DNA of 64,000 nucleotides from contig NZ_RSED01000006.1 of NCBI RefSeq assembly GCF_003933735.1, forward strand, positions 186,001 through 250,000, written 5' to 3'. Position numbers and translations under genes: made by a program. The notes under the pieces were generated by a model. It had not been told where the DNA came from. It made no database searches and saw only the letters and a list, made by a program, of their open reading frames with translations. The stretch comes from Aquabacterium soli (lineage in GTDB: Bacteria; Pseudomonadota; Gammaproteobacteria; Burkholderiales; Burkholderiaceae_C). This document shows positions 1 through 8,288 of this stretch, piece after piece. The first letter of the stretch is position 1. Every line of letters starts with the position of its first letter.

Positions 1-886
1 GGAAGTGGTCAAGGTCTTGCAACAGCGCGGTGTCAAACTGGATTTCGTGATCGACGAAGGTCTGCTGATCACCGAAGGCGTGATGCCTGGCATCGACAAG
101 CCCGTGGCCCTGATCGGCATCGCAGAAAAAGGTTACCTTTCGGTCGAGTTGAAGGCATCGGCGACGCCCGGCCACTCCTCCATGCCCTCGCAGGGCAACG
201 GCGCCATCGCGATGATGAGTACCGCCCTGCGGCGCCTGGATGACGAGCAGTTGCCCGCCAGCCTGCGCGGCGTGGCGCAGGAAATGTTCGAGACCATCGC
301 ACCTGAGATGAGCGGTTTTCAGCGCGTGGCCTTGTCGAACCTGTGGCTGTTCAGCCCCATGGTGCAGCGCCAGCTCGAGAAAAAGGCCAGCACCAACGCC
401 GTGATGCGGACCACCACCGCGCTGACCGTGGTGCACGCCGGAGAAAAAGACAACGTGCTGCCCGGTGAGGCCCATGCCACGGTGAATTTCCGGCTGGTGC
501 CGGGCGACACGCGCGCCCACGTGATGGAGCACGTCAAGTCAAAAGCGGGCGATGGCTTCGAGCTGACCGCACTGCCCGGCAGTGCAGAGCCCTCGGCCAT
601 TTCGCCAACCCAGTCGCCCTCTTATGGCCTGATCAACCGGACGGTGCGCTCGCTGTTTCCGGGCACGGTCGTGGCGCCAGGCCTGATGATCGGCGCCACC
701 GACTCGCGGCACTTTGCGCCCATCAGCGATCACATCTACCGGTTCTCACCGGTGCGCGCAAAGCCTGAGGACCTGCCGCGCTTTCATGGCACGAACGAGC
801 GCATATCGACCGCCAACCTGATGGAGCTGGTGCGCTTCTATCACCAGCTCATTCGCTTGGCCTCGCAGGAGCCGCCTGCGCCCTGA
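1..886 (+). CDS. M20 family metallopeptidase, C-terminal part (cut by window start)
   Basis: The reading frame is open from the first bases, so the true start and the N-terminal zinc-binding half lie outside the window. What is visible is about 294 residues: the end of the catalytic domain, the M20 dimerisation domain (begins near the ATPGHSSMPS motif, whose His is typical of the family) and the return to the catalytic domain, ending with FHGTNERIS, where the His is the usual C-terminal metal ligand. The long form with this spacing resembles the carboxypeptidase S/PM20D1 branch, which hydrolyses or condenses N-acyl amino acids or cleaves peptides. The substrate cannot be told from this fragment. 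The gene converges with the kinase gene that follows, 46 bp away. Confidence 0.85.
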   Translation, partial: EVVKVLQQRGVKLDFVIDEGLLITEGVMPGIDKPVALIGIAEKGYLSVELKASATPGHSSMPSQGNGAIAMMSTALRRLDDEQLPASLRGVAQEMFETIAPEMSGFQRVALSNLWLFSPMVQRQLEKKASTNAVMRTTTALTVVHAGEKDNVLPGEAHATVNFRLVPGDTRAHVMEHVKSKAGDGFELTALPGSAEPSAISPTQSPSYGLINRTVRSLFPGTVVAPGLMIGATDSRHFAPISDHIYRFSPVRAKPEDLPRFHGTNERISTANLMELVRFYHQLIRLASQEPPAP

Positions 887-932
887 CGAGCGGCACCGCC
901 ACGTCCATGCCTTGAGATGCTGGACGGCTGAC

Positions 933-3900
933 TCACGCATCTCTGTAACGGGCCATGGCATCACCAATGGTGATCCTCAATGCGTCCAACTCGAGCGGCT
1001 TGCCGATGTGTGCGTCGAAACCGGCTTCCAGGGCCTTCAAGCGATCAGCCTCGCGCGCCATGCCGGAGACCGCGACCATCGGCACGCGGCGCGTCTCTTC
1101 GGCAGCGCGCAACTGCCGGGCAAGCCAGTAGCCATCGCGTTCAGGCATCGCGATGTCGGACACCACCACGTCGAATGTCTCACTGCGCGCGGTGTCCAGC
1201 GCACGCACTGCCGTATTGACGGCCACGACGCTGGCACCCTCCAGCTTGAGCAGATCCGTGAAGGCGCTGAGAAGCAGGAGCTCGTCATCCACCAGCAAAA
1301 TGCGCAAGCCCTCCAGCTGGCGCTGGTCGGCCTGGGGCGTTGTTCCTGCGCTCGCGCCGGCACCAGACAGAGGTAGCCATACATGGAACTGAGACCCGAG
1401 CCCCGGGCCTTCCGAGGTGGCATCGGCCTTTCCACCATGAAGCTCAGCCAGTTGCTTCACGAGGGCCAGGCCAATCCCAAGACCTGTCTTGCTTCGGCTG
1501 GTGCCTGTGTCCACCTGCCGGAACATCTCGAAGATGTCACCGAGCAGCGCCGGCTCGATGCCCACGCCCGAGTCGGCCACGGTCAACTTGGCCATGTCGC
1601 CATCGATCGTCAGGCTCAGCCGGATATCACCACGCAGCGGGGTGAACTTGATGGCGTTGGTCAGCAGGTTCCACACGATCTGCTCGATGCGCACCGGGTC
1701 CACCATGGCAATCAGTGGCTCCGCGAGCTCGGCCTCCAGGGTCTGGCCCTTTGCGGCGAGCTCGGGGCCCACGGCGTCGACGATATTGCGGATCAGTCCC
1801 GGCAGGTCGACCATTGAGGGCGCCAGAACCACCTTGCCCGTGCTGACGCGTGACAGCTCCAGCAGGTCGTTGATGATTTGTGCCTGGCTGGCAACGGCCG
1901 TCTTGATGGCGCCGGCAGCCCGCGCCGCCCTGGGCTCCGCGCTGAAACCAGGCAGCCGCTCAAGCAACTGTGCGCTGACCTGGATGACCGCCAACGGGTT
2001 CTTCAGCTCATGGGACATCACCGCCAGGAATTCATCTTTCATGGCACCGGCCTTGCGCAGCGTTTCCCGCGCGGTGCGCTCTTCGATCAGTGCCGCCTGC
2101 TGCCGCCTGTCTCGCAGTTCGGTGCTGGTGAAGTCTCGTGCGATCTTGGCATAACCCACCAGGCCGCCATCGATCAGGGGCGTCGTGATACCGCTGCAGA
2201 AGATCCTTTGTCCATCCTGGCGCACATGCCACCGGTCGTCCTCGGCCCTGCCCTGCTCTTGGGCCCTGCGCATCTCGTCGCGGGGCATGCCCGAGAGCAG
2301 GTCTTCAGGGGTGAAGATGAAATCGATCAGCTTGCCTGCCGCCTCTTCGGCGGTGTAGCCGAAAACGCGTTCTGCACCGGGGCTCCACGATGAGATGGTG
2401 CCGGCTTCGTCCATCGTGATGATGGCGTAGTCGCGCATGCTGTCCGCGACCAGCCGCATCCGCTGCTCACTCAAGCGCAGGCGTTCTTCGGCAGCCCGGC
2501 GCGAAGACACGTCGAACAAGGTGAAGATGGCACCGCTGATGCGGTCCTCGCTGGTGCGGTAGGGCAGGACGCGCGTGAGGAACCAGCGCCCATCGGAGCT
2601 TCGGACCTCACGCTCCACACGGCGGAGGTCCCGCAAGACCTGGCTGGCATCCGCGGCCAGTTGAGGGTAGTCGAGCCGGTGGGTGATGTCGAACAGCGGC
2701 CGCCCGACGTCTGCGGGGCGCAGGTTGAACAGCGTCGCGGCTTGGGGCGTGAAGCGCTTGATGCGCATCTCACTGTCGACGAAGACAGCGCCGATCTCGG
2801 CCGATACCATCAGGTTCTGCAAGTCGTCATTGGCCTTGCCGGTCTCTTCGATCTTGAGCCCCAGCTCCGCATTGACGGTGGAGAGCTCTTCGTTGACGGC
2901 TTGCAGCTCCTCCCGGCTGGTCTCGAGTTCCTCGGTGGTCGAACGCAGCTCCTCGTTGATCGTCTGCAGCTCTTCGTTGGACGCTCGCAGCTCTTCGGTC
3001 GATGCCGCCGACTCGCCCCGTGTGCTGCGCAGCTCATCTTGCGTCCTGCGCAAATCAGCCTCGAGTGCTTCGATCACCGGGTCGCGATCAGGCACTTGCT
3101 CTTCACCAGGGGCCATCGTCTCTTCAGACTCGTCGAAGGTCACCAGGAACAGCCCACCAGGGCTTTCGTCCAGCGCAGGACGTGCCGTGATGCGAACGAA
3201 GCGCTCCTGGCCATTGACCACCAGCTGGATCCGCCGTGACTCGACGCTGCGCCCCGTTCTCGCGGCTCGTGACAGAACAGCCCGCAAGTCCGCCCGGAGT
3301 TCGGGGCGGGCCAGGGCCGTGAGCTTGTTCGAAGGAGCCCCGGCGGGAAGCCGGAGCAGGTGGGCCGCGCGCTCGTCGACCTGGAGCGCCGTGTCATCGG
3401 CGTCAACCAGCACCGAGGGTGGTGCATGGTTGGCACGCACACGCTCATGCAGCATCTCCAGCGGTGGCCTGTTCAGGCTGGCAACAGCCCTTTCCGGCAT
3501 CGACGCGAGCGGATGGAGATGCTGCAGGTTCGGCACGGGTGGCAACTCGACGGCAAGCCGCGTCGTCGTGTTGACCTGGTAGATGCGGTGACGCTTGTCC
3601 TGGACCACGAACAGGCCATCCACCAGATCGGCCGTCTCCGAGGAGCCCAGGAACAGAAGCCCACCGGGATTGAGCGCGAAATTGAAGCTTTGCAGCAGTT
3701 GGGCCTGCGCCGCGCGGTCCAGGTAGATCAGGACATTGCGGCAGCAGATGAGGTCCATCTTGATGAACGGCGGATCGCTCAGGACGTTGTGGGCCGAGAA
3801 CACGACACAGTCACGGATGGCCTTGTTGATCCGGAACTCGTGCATGCCATCCGTGAAGAACTCAGCCAGCCTCGCCGCCGACACATCGGTGGCGATGGAC

Positions 3901-5045
3901 GGCGGGTAGGCCCCGGTCCGTGCTGCCGCCACCGCCCGCTTGTCGATGTCGGAGGCAAAGACCTGTATCGCAGCCGCAGGCCCCAGAAGTTCACGAAGAA
4001 GGATGGTGACTGAATATGCCTCCTCGCCCGTGGCACAGCCCGCGATCCAGGCACGGAAGGGCTGATCGGTGTCACGACCGGCCAGGTACTTGCCCAGCGT
4101 GGCGGCCAGCGCGGCGAACGAGTCCGGGTCGCGGAAAAAATTGGTCACGCTGATCAGCATGTCCTGCAAGAGCGCCTGCGTCTCTTTGGGCTCTGCCTGC
4201 AGCAGGCGGCTGTAGCTCGGCAGGTCAGGCAACGCATGCACCTGCATCCGCCGCTCCAGGCGGCGCAGGACGGTGGCGCGCTTGTAGCGAGAGAAGTCGT
4301 GGCCGGTGCGCTCACGCAGCAATGCCTTGATGGACACGAGCGCCTCTTCGGCCAGGTGCTGTTCATCCGCCGCCACGGGCCGAACCTCAAGGTCACGCGG
4401 CGGCGTCGGGAGTTCGATGCGCTTGGCGTTCTCCCACAGTTCCACCAGTTTCCCGGGGATCTCGGCCACGGGCAGGACGAAATCCACCAACCCCGTCGAG
4501 ACCGCGCTGCGGGGCATGCCATCGAACTCCGCATCCTCGGCGCTCTGGGCGATGGACACCCCGCCGAGCTCCTTGATCCGCTTCAAGCCCTGCGACCCAT
4601 CGCTTCCGATGCCCGACAGGACCACGCAGACGGCCCGCTCCCAGTGCGCCTGCGCGAGGCTACGGAAGAAGAGGTCGATGGTTCCCCGCCGGCCTTCGAC
4701 GGTTTGCATTGCACTGACGCGCAAGTGACCATCAGACATCGCCAGCTTGTTCGCTGGGGATATCACGTAGACACGGTTCGGTTCGATGGGCGTCGACCGC
4801 TCGACAGTCATGACAGGCAACTTGCAGACACCCTGCAGGATCGGCCCGAGCGAGCTCTCATGATCCGGAGAGAGGTGCATCACCACAACGAAGGCCATGC
4901 CTGAATCGGCCGGCATGCCGCTGAACAGCTGCCTCAGGGCGGTCACGCCCCCGGCCGATGCCCCAATCCCTACCACCGGAAAGCCCAGATGGCCTTTCTC
5001 GATACGCAGCTCTTGTGGGTCTGCCCGTTCGTCGTCGTTGGCCAT
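933..5045 (-). CDS. CheB-CheR-PAS-histidine kinase-receiver fusion protein
   Basis: A 1370-residue cytoplasmic signalling protein. Domains in order: CheB methylesterase (about 20-210; GASAGG serine, MHLSPDHES histidine, GIGSDGSQG aspartate), CheR methyltransferase (about 230-490; CATGEEAYS SAM motif), a PAS-like segment, a long Glu-rich coiled coil of EELR/NEEL repeats (about 655-745), two PAS domains (about 760-1010), HisKA with MSHELKNPLAV, HATPase with GLGIGLAL, and a C-terminal receiver with VVSDIAMPERDGY and GKP. The start was chosen at the ATG preceded by AAGGA six bases upstream; an upstream extension to 5243 lacks family similarity. No chemoreceptor gene is nearby, so the methylation target is unknown. 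The domain order is known from orphan CheBR-kinases of soil proteobacteria. Output must pass through another protein because there is no DNA-binding domain. Confidence 0.93.
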   Translation of the reverse strand: MANDDERADPQELRIEKGHLGFPVVGIGASAGGVTALRQLFSGMPADSGMAFVVVMHLSPDHESSLGPILQGVCKLPVMTVERSTPIEPNRVYVISPANKLAMSDGHLRVSAMQTVEGRRGTIDLFFRSLAQAHWERAVCVVLSGIGSDGSQGLKRIKELGGVSIAQSAEDAEFDGMPRSAVSTGLVDFVLPVAEIPGKLVELWENAKRIELPTPPRDLEVRPVAADEQHLAEEALVSIKALLRERTGHDFSRYKRATVLRRLERRMQVHALPDLPSYSRLLQAEPKETQALLQDMLISVTNFFRDPDSFAALAATLGKYLAGRDTDQPFRAWIAGCATGEEAYSVTILLRELLGPAAAIQVFASDIDKRAVAAARTGAYPPSIATDVSAARLAEFFTDGMHEFRINKAIRDCVVFSAHNVLSDPPFIKMDLICCRNVLIYLDRAAQAQLLQSFNFALNPGGLLFLGSSETADLVDGLFVVQDKRHRIYQVNTTTRLAVELPPVPNLQHLHPLASMPERAVASLNRPPLEMLHERVRANHAPPSVLVDADDTALQVDERAAHLLRLPAGAPSNKLTALARPELRADLRAVLSRAARTGRSVESRRIQLVVNGQERFVRITARPALDESPGGLFLVTFDESEETMAPGEEQVPDRDPVIEALEADLRRTQDELRSTRGESAASTEELRASNEELQTINEELRSTTEELETSREELQAVNEELSTVNAELGLKIEETGKANDDLQNLMVSAEIGAVFVDSEMRIKRFTPQAATLFNLRPADVGRPLFDITHRLDYPQLAADASQVLRDLRRVEREVRSSDGRWFLTRVLPYRTSEDRISGAIFTLFDVSSRRAAEERLRLSEQRMRLVADSMRDYAIITMDEAGTISSWSPGAERVFGYTAEEAAGKLIDFIFTPEDLLSGMPRDEMRRAQEQGRAEDDRWHVRQDGQRIFCSGITTPLIDGGLVGYAKIARDFTSTELRDRRQQAALIEERTARETLRKAGAMKDEFLAVMSHELKNPLAVIQVSAQLLERLPGFSAEPRAARAAGAIKTAVASQAQIINDLLELSRVSTGKVVLAPSMVDLPGLIRNIVDAVGPELAAKGQTLEAELAEPLIAMVDPVRIEQIVWNLLTNAIKFTPLRGDIRLSLTIDGDMAKLTVADSGVGIEPALLGDIFEMFRQVDTGTSRSKTGLGIGLALVKQLAELHGGKADATSEGPGLGSQFHVWLPLSGAGASAGTTPQADQRQLEGLRILLVDDELLLLSAFTDLLKLEGASVVAVNTAVRALDTARSETFDVVVSDIAMPERDGYWLARQLRAAEETRRVPMVAVSGMAREADRLKALEAGFDAHIGKPLELDALRITIGDAMARYRDA

Positions 5046-5267
5046 GCTGATCCTTGAGCTCAGGGAAGGTGACGACGAAGTCAAGCCACCACAGAGATCA
5101 AGCGCTTCTCTGATGATCGCGTGCGTCTCGGCACAAGAACAGACTCCGGTATGCGGGGCCATTCTGGCGATTTCACGGGTACTGATGCGCTCATTGTACG
5201 CCCCGGTAGACGGTCTCTCGGCCCGTCCTTCAGCACCGCACATGGGCGCTCACGCATCCCCGGTTGA

Positions 5268-5294
5268 AACAAAAAAGCCCCGCTAGCGGGGCTT
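5268..5294 (-). terminator. Intrinsic terminator after the small 76-residue gene
   Basis: The self-complementary sequence AAGCCCCGCTAGCGGGGCTT (5275-5294) forms a strong GC hairpin. Read on the minus strand it is followed by a run of T (complement of the A run 5271-5276). It lies 30 bp beyond the stop codon of the minus-strand gene ending at 5324 and so supports that gene as a real transcript. Confidence 0.85.
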
Positions 5295-5323
5295 CATTCA
5301 ATCGCTGATCTCAACCACTGCGC

Positions 5324-5554
5324 TCAAGAACGCATCCGATGCACCCCGGCCACAGCCCGGGTGTCCACCTGCCGGCAGACGTTCTCGCCGGTGGTCGTCA
5401 GTTTCAGGCCACCACCTTCCCAGGTGAGCCAGTCCAGCAGCACGAAGTCTTCAATGTGGCTCTCTGGGATGTCGCAAGCACGACACCGTTGCAACGCGTC
5501 GACCGCGTCCTGCAGAGCTCCACGCAGCAACGACATGCTGTTCTGGGTTTTCAT
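5324..5554 (-). CDS. Small hypothetical protein, 76 residues
   Basis: I do not recognise the family. The frame encodes a 76-residue protein starting MKTQNSMSLL, mixed in composition, with CRACDIP near the middle and an amphipathic N-terminal half. It is soluble, with no signal peptide or membrane segment. An in-frame ATG ten codons upstream (5584) is an alternative start; neither has a strong ribosome site. Support for reality: the composition is protein-like, unlike the Arg- or Ala-rich shadow frames, and a perfect intrinsic terminator follows. It lies downstream of, and co-directional with, the RRM protein gene (gap about 100 bp), so it may share that transcript. Function unknown. Confidence 0.6.
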   Translation of the reverse strand: MKTQNSMSLLRGALQDAVDALQRCRACDIPESHIEDFVLLDWLTWEGGGLKLTTTGENVCRQVDTRAVAGVHRMRS

Positions 5555-5658
5555 TCGCGGTACTTTCGTAAACCGCCCCAACATCGGGGCGCCGCTACAT
5601 CAGGCGCCCATCTTGACGGAAGGTCAAGAGGGATCCACCTTCAACCCGGTGACAGTTA

Positions 5659-5976
5659 TCAATAACCGCCGCGGTTGTTACCACCACGGTAGCCGCCACC
5701 GCCGCCACCGAAACCACCCGAGCGCTCTTCACGGGGACGGGCCAGGTTCACGACCAGGGCACGGCCGTCAACGGTTTGGCCGTTCAGGCCTTGGATGGCG
5801 CTTTGAGCGTCAGCAGCCGAGCCCATTTCGACGAAGGCGAAGCCCTTGGAGCGACCGGTGTCGCGGTCCATCATGACCTTGGCCGAAGACACTTGGCCGT
5901 ATTGCGAGAACTGCTGCTGCAGATCGTCGTCACGGGTGGAGTAAGACAGATTGCCGACGTAGAGTTTGTTTTCCAT
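5659..5976 (-). CDS. Glycine-rich RRM RNA-binding protein
   Basis: A 105-residue protein made of a single RNA recognition motif (residues 2-80) and a short Gly/Arg-rich tail. RNP2 is LYVGNL (5-10) and RNP1 is KGFAFVEM (about 44-51), with the aromatic residues needed for RNA stacking. The tail GGFGGGGGGYRGGNNRGGY is like that of the cold-induced Rbp proteins of cyanobacteria and proteobacteria, which bind single-stranded RNA and are thought to act as chaperones. It lies directly downstream of an IF-1 gene in the same orientation, separated by a hairpin that could terminate part of the transcription. A role in cold or stress adaptation of translation is inference from that pairing. Confidence 0.93.
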   Translation of the reverse strand: MENKLYVGNLSYSTRDDDLQQQFSQYGQVSSAKVMMDRDTGRSKGFAFVEMGSAADAQSAIQGLNGQTVDGRALVVNLARPREERSGGFGGGGGGYRGGNNRGGY

Positions 5977-6025
5977 GAGGAAACTTTCAGGTAGATACCG
6001 CGTAAAAACAATGAATGCGCGGCGT

Positions 6026-6062
6026 TGAGAAAAGCGAAAACCAGGGCCTGGGGATACCAGGC
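6026..6062 (-). terminator. Probable weak intrinsic terminator between IF-1 and RRM genes
   Basis: GCCTGG (6046-6051) pairs with CCAGGC (6057-6062) around a five-base loop. On the minus strand the hairpin is followed by CCTGGTTTTCGCTTTTC, a broken T tract. It sits one base past the infA stop codon. The stem is only 6 bp, so it may terminate partially. Confidence 0.5.
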
Positions 6063-6063
6063 A

Positions 6064-6327
6064 TCAGAACCGGCGACGAGCCGGTGCGCCGCCACCACCG
6101 CTGCGCGGCTCGAGATGCCGGAAGGTGATGCGGCCTTTGGTGAGGTCGTAGGGAGACAGTTCGAGCGAAACTTTGTCGCCCGCCAGGATTCGGATGTGGT
6201 GCTTGCGCATCTTTCCGCCGGTGTAGGCGATCAGCGTGTGGCCGTTTTCCAGCGTCACGCGGAAGCGCGAATCAGGCAGGACTTCGTCCACCTGACCACG
6301 CATTTCAATGAGTTCTTCTTTCGCCAC
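6064..6327 (-). CDS. infA: Translation initiation factor IF-1, extended form
   Basis: An 87-residue OB-fold protein. It begins [20 protein letters not shown] and contains the IF-1 signature around [17 protein letters not shown]. It binds the ribosomal A site with IF-2 and IF-3 during initiation. Canonical IF-1 is about 72 residues; here the fold is followed by a tail, [13 protein letters not shown], which is basic and flexible. The start is a GTG with AAGG upstream. Longer upstream ATG starts would add unrelated residues. Many Burkholderiales carry such a second IF-1 outside the ribosomal protein operon (family knowledge). Being followed by an RRM protein gene suggests a specialised, perhaps cold-responsive, translation module. 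Confidence 0.95.
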   Translation of the reverse strand: MAKEELIEMRGQVDEVLPDSRFRVTLENGHTLIAYTGGKMRKHHIRILAGDKVSLELSPYDLTKGRITFRHLEPRSGGGGAPARRRF

Positions 6328-6861
6328 GGCGTACCTTGGTTGCGTTGATCGAATTGTGGGGATCAGGCCGACAAGCCCGAAAGATGGAGACAACCCTCGC
6401 CCTGTGCCAATGCGTAGTGAATGGCAGCCTGGGGAGTTGTGAACAGCGGGACAAAGCGAAACACCCGGTCATGGGTGCCGCGGCCGCGGCCACTGCGGAT
6501 CGACAAAGAGGCCTGATGCTGACCGCAATCAGTTTGCTGACTGAAGGCGGAGAAGACGAACTTGCCGAGGGCGCGCGTGTGTGCAGGGAGAATGTTCAAG
6601 AGATATGTGCAGCCATGCGGAGCATGGGTGTGTCAGCAACGAGGGGGTGTAAACAACCCACCGTTGAACCAGAAAAGACGCCACCTGCAACTGCGTCAAG
6701 AGTGCGGGCGTCGAGCCAGACAACGCTTGCCTGGGAGGGGGCGATCTCGTGTCGGATCGCCCTGCTGAGAATGCTCTGCCTGGTGGGCGAGCAAGTCGAC
6801 AACGTGCTGCGGAGGTAAGCGGAGCTGCAGCACTATCAACCATCATAGCAGCGAATCGTGA

Positions 6862-6906
6862 GATGCGCCAACAAGAATCATGAAGTTACGTCTTGGTGTG
6901 CGCATC
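6862..6906. repeat. Imperfect inverted repeat upstream of the rsbR operon
   Basis: GATGCGCCAACAAG (6862-6875) is complementary to CTTGGTGTGCGCATC (6892-6906) with one bulged T and one mismatch, over a 16-base spacer. The arms give 13 pairs, seven of them contiguous at the outer end. It could be an operator or an RNA hairpin; there is no T tract, so it is not an obvious terminator. Confidence 0.5.
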
Positions 6907-6918
6907 GAAACCTGCGGG

Positions 6919-6943
6919 GCGTGTGTGTTTACACGCCTAGAAT
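6919..6943 (+). promoter_or_regulatory. Short inverted repeat and possible -10 box before rsbR
   Basis: GCGTGT (6919-6924) and ACACGC (6931-6936) are perfect complements around a six-base spacer, followed at once by TAGAAT (6938-6943), a fair -10 match. No convincing -35 stands 16-18 bases upstream, so if this is the promoter it may need an activator. A ribosome site AGGAG lies at 6956-6960. Confidence 0.35.
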
Positions 6944-6968
6944 GGTTGCTCTACTAGGAGCACATCCC

Positions 6969-7853
6969 ATGGTCAAGGCTGGAAGCCAGGTCGTATCCAA
7001 ACTGTTCGCGGCTCACGAGCCCGAAATCCTGGCCGAATGGTCTCAGCGCCTGAAGGACGACGGCGCCCTTCACAGCGGCCGCATCCGCGAGACAGAACTG
7101 AACAGCCAATGCAAGAGCTTCCTGGCAGCCCTGCGCCTGGCCCTGGACAGCGGCGCCACCAACACCGACGAAGCTGCCTTCGGCGGCGTGCGCGATCTGC
7201 TGACCGAGATTTCTGGCAGCCGGGCAGAGCAGGGCTTTTCGCCGCGCGAGACCGCCCTGTTCGTGTTCTCGCTGAAGCAGCCGCTGTTCGATGTGTTCCA
7301 GCGCCACAGCAAAGAGAATGCTGCCGCCTCCCTGGAAACCAACTGGGCCATCGGCCTGCTGCTCGACCGCCTGGGCCTGTTCGTGGTGGAGGCCTACCAA
7401 CGCAGCCGCGAATCCCTGATCGTGCGCCAGCAGCAGGAAATCTCCGAGCTGTCCACCCCTGTGATCAAGCTGTGGACCGGCATCCTCGCCCTGCCCCTGA
7501 TCGGCACGCTGGACAGCGAGCGCACCCAGGTGGTGATGGAGAACCTGCTGGAATCCATCGTCACGCAGAGTGCCGAGATCGCCATCATCGACATCACCGG
7601 CGTGCCCACGGTGGACACGCTCACCGCCCAGCATCTGCTCAAGACCATCGCGGCCGCGCGCCTGATGGGCGCCGACTGCATCATCAGCGGCATCCGCCCG
7701 CAGATCGCGCAGACCATGGTGCACCTGGGCGTGGAGCTGTCCGTGGTGTCCAAGGCCACCCTGGCCGACGCCTTCCGCCTGGCCCTGGCACGCCAGGGTC
7801 GCACCGTGACCAAGGTGCGCAACGCGGCGCTGGGTTCGCCCTCCGCCGAATAA
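6969..7853 (+). CDS. rsbR: RsbR-like stressosome scaffold/sensor protein (RsbRD_N + STAS)
   Basis: A 294-residue cytoplasmic protein with a helical RsbRD-type N-terminal sensor domain (about 1-150) and a C-terminal STAS domain (about 165-280). In Bacillus RsbR two threonines are phosphorylated by RsbT; both have counterparts here, in LPLIGTLDSERT and in TVDTLTAQHL. RsbR and RsbS homologues build the stressosome, which holds RsbT until stress (family knowledge). The start is the ATG with AGGAG eight bases upstream. It is the first gene of a tightly packed plus-strand operon with rsbS, rsbT and three further signalling genes. The N-terminal domain has no recognisable haem or flavin motif, so the signal is unknown. 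Confidence 0.92.
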   Translation: MVKAGSQVVSKLFAAHEPEILAEWSQRLKDDGALHSGRIRETELNSQCKSFLAALRLALDSGATNTDEAAFGGVRDLLTEISGSRAEQGFSPRETALFVFSLKQPLFDVFQRHSKENAAASLETNWAIGLLLDRLGLFVVEAYQRSRESLIVRQQQEISELSTPVIKLWTGILALPLIGTLDSERTQVVMENLLESIVTQSAEIAIIDITGVPTVDTLTAQHLLKTIAAARLMGADCIISGIRPQIAQTMVHLGVELSVVSKATLADAFRLALARQGRTVTKVRNAALGSPSAE

Positions 7854-7880
7854 CAACGAAAGGCACAGGAGCCTCGCAAC

Positions 7881-8288
7881 GTGGATCGCATCCCTATCCT
7901 CAAACTGGGCAAGGCGCTGCTGGTCACCATCCAGGTCGACATGCACGACCAGTTGGCCACCGCGCTTGAAGAAGACCTGACCAACATGATCGTGTCGACT
8001 GGCGCGCGCGGCGTGCTGATCGACATCTCCGCGCTGGACATCGTGGACAGCTTCATCGGCCGCATGCTGGACAACATCGCCGCTGTCTCGCGCATCCTGG
8101 ATGCGGACACGGTGGTGGTGGGCATGCGCCCGGCCGTCGCCATCACCCTGGTGGAACTGGGCCTGTCGCTGGGCGGTGTCAAGACGGCGCTCGATGTGGA
8201 CCGCGGCATGGCATTGATCAGCCAGCGCACTTCTTTTGGCCACACCGACGCCGACGACGACGGCGACGAAGAAGACGCCGGTGATTGA
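7881..8288 (+). CDS. rsbS: RsbS-like STAS antagonist protein
   Basis: A 135-residue single STAS domain protein. The phosphorylation motif DISALDIVDSFIGRML is almost that of Bacillus RsbS, whose serine (here in VDSF) is modified by RsbT to release it from the stressosome. A strongly acidic tail (TDADDDGDEEDAGD) extends past the fold, unlike the short Bacillus protein. The start is a GTG with AGGAG nine bases upstream, 27 bp after rsbR. The end overlaps the next gene's start by 8 bp, suggesting translational coupling, as expected for an RsbS/RsbT stoichiometric pair. Confidence 0.94.
   Translation: MDRIPILKLGKALLVTIQVDMHDQLATALEEDLTNMIVSTGARGVLIDISALDIVDSFIGRMLDNIAAVSRILDADTVVVGMRPAVAITLVELGLSLGGVKTALDVDRGMALISQRTSFGHTDADDDGDEEDAGD

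Larger units (their letters stand above)
6328..6968. other. 641-bp intergenic region between divergent IF-1 and rsbR genes
   Basis: No coding region I can support. Frames here (for example 6336-6818 plus and 6529-6846 minus) have irregular composition and no recognisable domain. The half near 6328-6450 should hold the infA promoter and 5' leader. The half near 6860-6968 holds two inverted repeats upstream of rsbR, listed separately. The middle, roughly 6450-6850, shows nothing I can name and is somewhat less GC-rich than its surroundings. A small RNA cannot be excluded. Confidence 0.6.

Noticed and set aside
6336..6818. A 160-residue plus-strand frame in the intergenic region before rsbR
   Set aside because: No domain, irregular composition, and it begins inside the infA promoter area; treated as non-coding.
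6928..6955. TTTACA-16-TCTACT as a promoter for rsbR
   Set aside because: Transcription would start after the ribosome site AGGAG, leaving rsbR without it; less likely than a promoter further upstream.
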